DNA from: Desulfobacterales bacterium
GTDB taxonomy: Bacteria > Desulfobacterota > Desulfobacteria > Desulfobacterales > UBA2174_A
DNA length: 6,490 nucleotides
Direction: 5' to 3'
Assembly (NCBI GenBank): GCA_025454075.1
Contig: JALOPD010000211.1
Span: 1-6,490 of the forward strand
The notes below the pieces were generated by a model. The model ran no database searches. It saw nothing but the letters and a program-made list of their open reading frames with translations, and was not told the origin of the DNA. Positions 5,780 through 6,490 of this stretch are shown in pieces; position 1 is the first letter of the stretch, and each line of letters begins with the position of its first letter. The position numbers and the translations under genes are program-made.

Positions 5780-6490
5780 ATGGCCAAGCCCAAAAACCCG
5801 AAAGTCTTCGCCTATCGCCGGGAGAACGGCCGTGTCGGCATCCGCAACCATGTGGTCATCCTGCCGCTGGACGATCTGAGCAACTCCGCCTGCGAGAAGG
5901 TGGCCCACAACGTCAAAGGCACCAAGGCGATCCCGCACGCCTACGGGCGATTGCAGTTCGGCAAGGACCTGGAGCTTTTCTTCCGCACCATGATCGGCAC
6001 CGGGGCCAACCCCAACGTTGCCGCCGTGGTCGTCATCGGCATCGAACCGGACTGGACCAGCCGCATCGTCGAGGGCATCGCCAAGACCGGAAAACCCGTG
6101 GCGGGCTTCAGCATCGAGCGCTTCGGCGAGTTCAAGACGGTGGAGATGGCCAGCTGGAAGGCCAAAGAATACGTGCAGTGGGCAAGCGAGCTGCGCCGCG
6201 AGCCGGTGGACCTCAAGGAGATCTGGGTCAGCGTGAAGTGCGGCGAGAGCGACACCACCAGCGGCCTTGCCTCCAACCCGACCGTCGGCAACGCCATCGA
6301 GAAGCTGGTCTCCATGGGCGCCACCACCAGCTTTGGTGAGACGAGCGAGATCACCGGCGCCGAAATGGTCTGCAAGGAGCGCGCGGTCAATCGCAAGGTC
6401 GGCGAGCAGTTCATGGCCACCTTCAACGCCTACCAGAAGATGATCGACGACAACAAGACCGACGATCTCTCCGGCTCCCAGCCCACCAAG
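5780..6490 (+). CDS. Large catalytic subunit of a UxaA/SuyB-type hydroxyacid lyase, 5' part
   Basis: There are 237 codons without a stop; the gene runs off the window. The family's large subunits are roughly 390 residues, so about 60% is present. The protein opens with the superfamily signature [15 protein letters not shown] (10-24) and has a Cys at 38, HAYGRLQFG (53-61), [16 protein letters not shown] (78-92), the core [16 protein letters not shown] (152-167) and [12 protein letters not shown] (184-195). E. coli UxaA and GarD, which dehydrate altronate and galactarate, have a CGGSD-type core and a Ser-Glu-Thr/Val-containing block. The CGESDTT core and FGETSEITG block here resemble what I remember of SuyB, the (2R)-sulfolactate sulfo-lyase large subunit. 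Family members use iron and catalyse beta-elimination from 2-hydroxyacids. The gene is coupled to the small subunit and lies downstream of a LarA racemase. It may equally be an uncharacterised sugar-acid or hydroxyacid dehydratase. Confidence 0.9.
   Translation, partial: MAKPKNPKVFAYRRENGRVGIRNHVVILPLDDLSNSACEKVAHNVKGTKAIPHAYGRLQFGKDLELFFRTMIGTGANPNVAAVVVIGIEPDWTSRIVEGIAKTGKPVAGFSIERFGEFKTVEMASWKAKEYVQWASELRREPVDLKEIWVSVKCGESDTTSGLASNPTVGNAIEKLVSMGATTSFGETSEITGAEMVCKERAVNRKVGEQFMATFNAYQKMIDDNKTDDLSGSQPTK

Noticed and set aside
1..6490. CRISPR arrays, insertion sequences, tRNA or rRNA genes
   Set aside because: No regularly spaced repeats, transposase frames, terminal repeats or RNA-gene-like segments were seen. 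Genes are densely packed and metabolic in nature.

Overview
The window looks like chromosomal DNA from a GC-rich, probably anaerobic proteobacterium. A Desulfobacterota (sulfate-reducer-like) host is my best guess. It rests on the mix of genes: a TctCBA carrier, a GAF/sigma-54 activator, a nickel-dependent LarA-family enzyme and a two-subunit UxaA/SuyAB-type lyase. No ribosomal or other taxonomic marker is present, so the assignment is an inference.

Layout. Positions 1-136 are the end of a TctC-type periplasmic binding protein. They are followed in the same direction by tctB (153-632) and tctA (687-2195), which completes a tripartite tricarboxylate transporter operon. A perfect 10-bp-arm hairpin at 2193-2221 overlaps the tctA stop codon and separates it from a convergent gene on the minus strand (2288-3850). 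That gene encodes an orphan sigma-54 activator with GAF, AAA+ and Fis-type HTH domains. An AT-rich divergent intergenic region (about 3851-4050) follows. It carries several copies of a TTGGGCAA/TTGCCCAA element and a very good -24/-12 promoter (4002-4017) just upstream of a LarA-family nickel-pincer hydroxyacid racemase/epimerase gene (4051-5328). After a 170-bp spacer with a long inverted repeat come a stand-alone SAF-domain small subunit (5499-5777) and the first 237 codons of its large subunit (5780 to the window edge).

Interpretation. The parts fit one regulated catabolic module. TctCBA imports an organic acid, and the cytosolic GAF activator senses it or a derivative. Sigma-54 RNA polymerase then transcribes the racemase/epimerase and the lyase. 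LarA would interconvert configurations at the hydroxyl-bearing carbon so that a stereospecific UxaA-superfamily lyase can eliminate water, or sulfite if this is a SuyAB-type enzyme. The large subunit carries CGESDTTSG where E. coli altronate and galactarate dehydratases have a CGGSD-type motif. From memory this resembles (2R)-sulfolactate sulfo-lyase. A nickel-dependent sulfolactate, or other 2-hydroxyacid, racemase feeding SuyAB would be a new route and is the main hypothesis here. The LarA active site is intact, so enzymatic competence is well supported. Its substrate is not.
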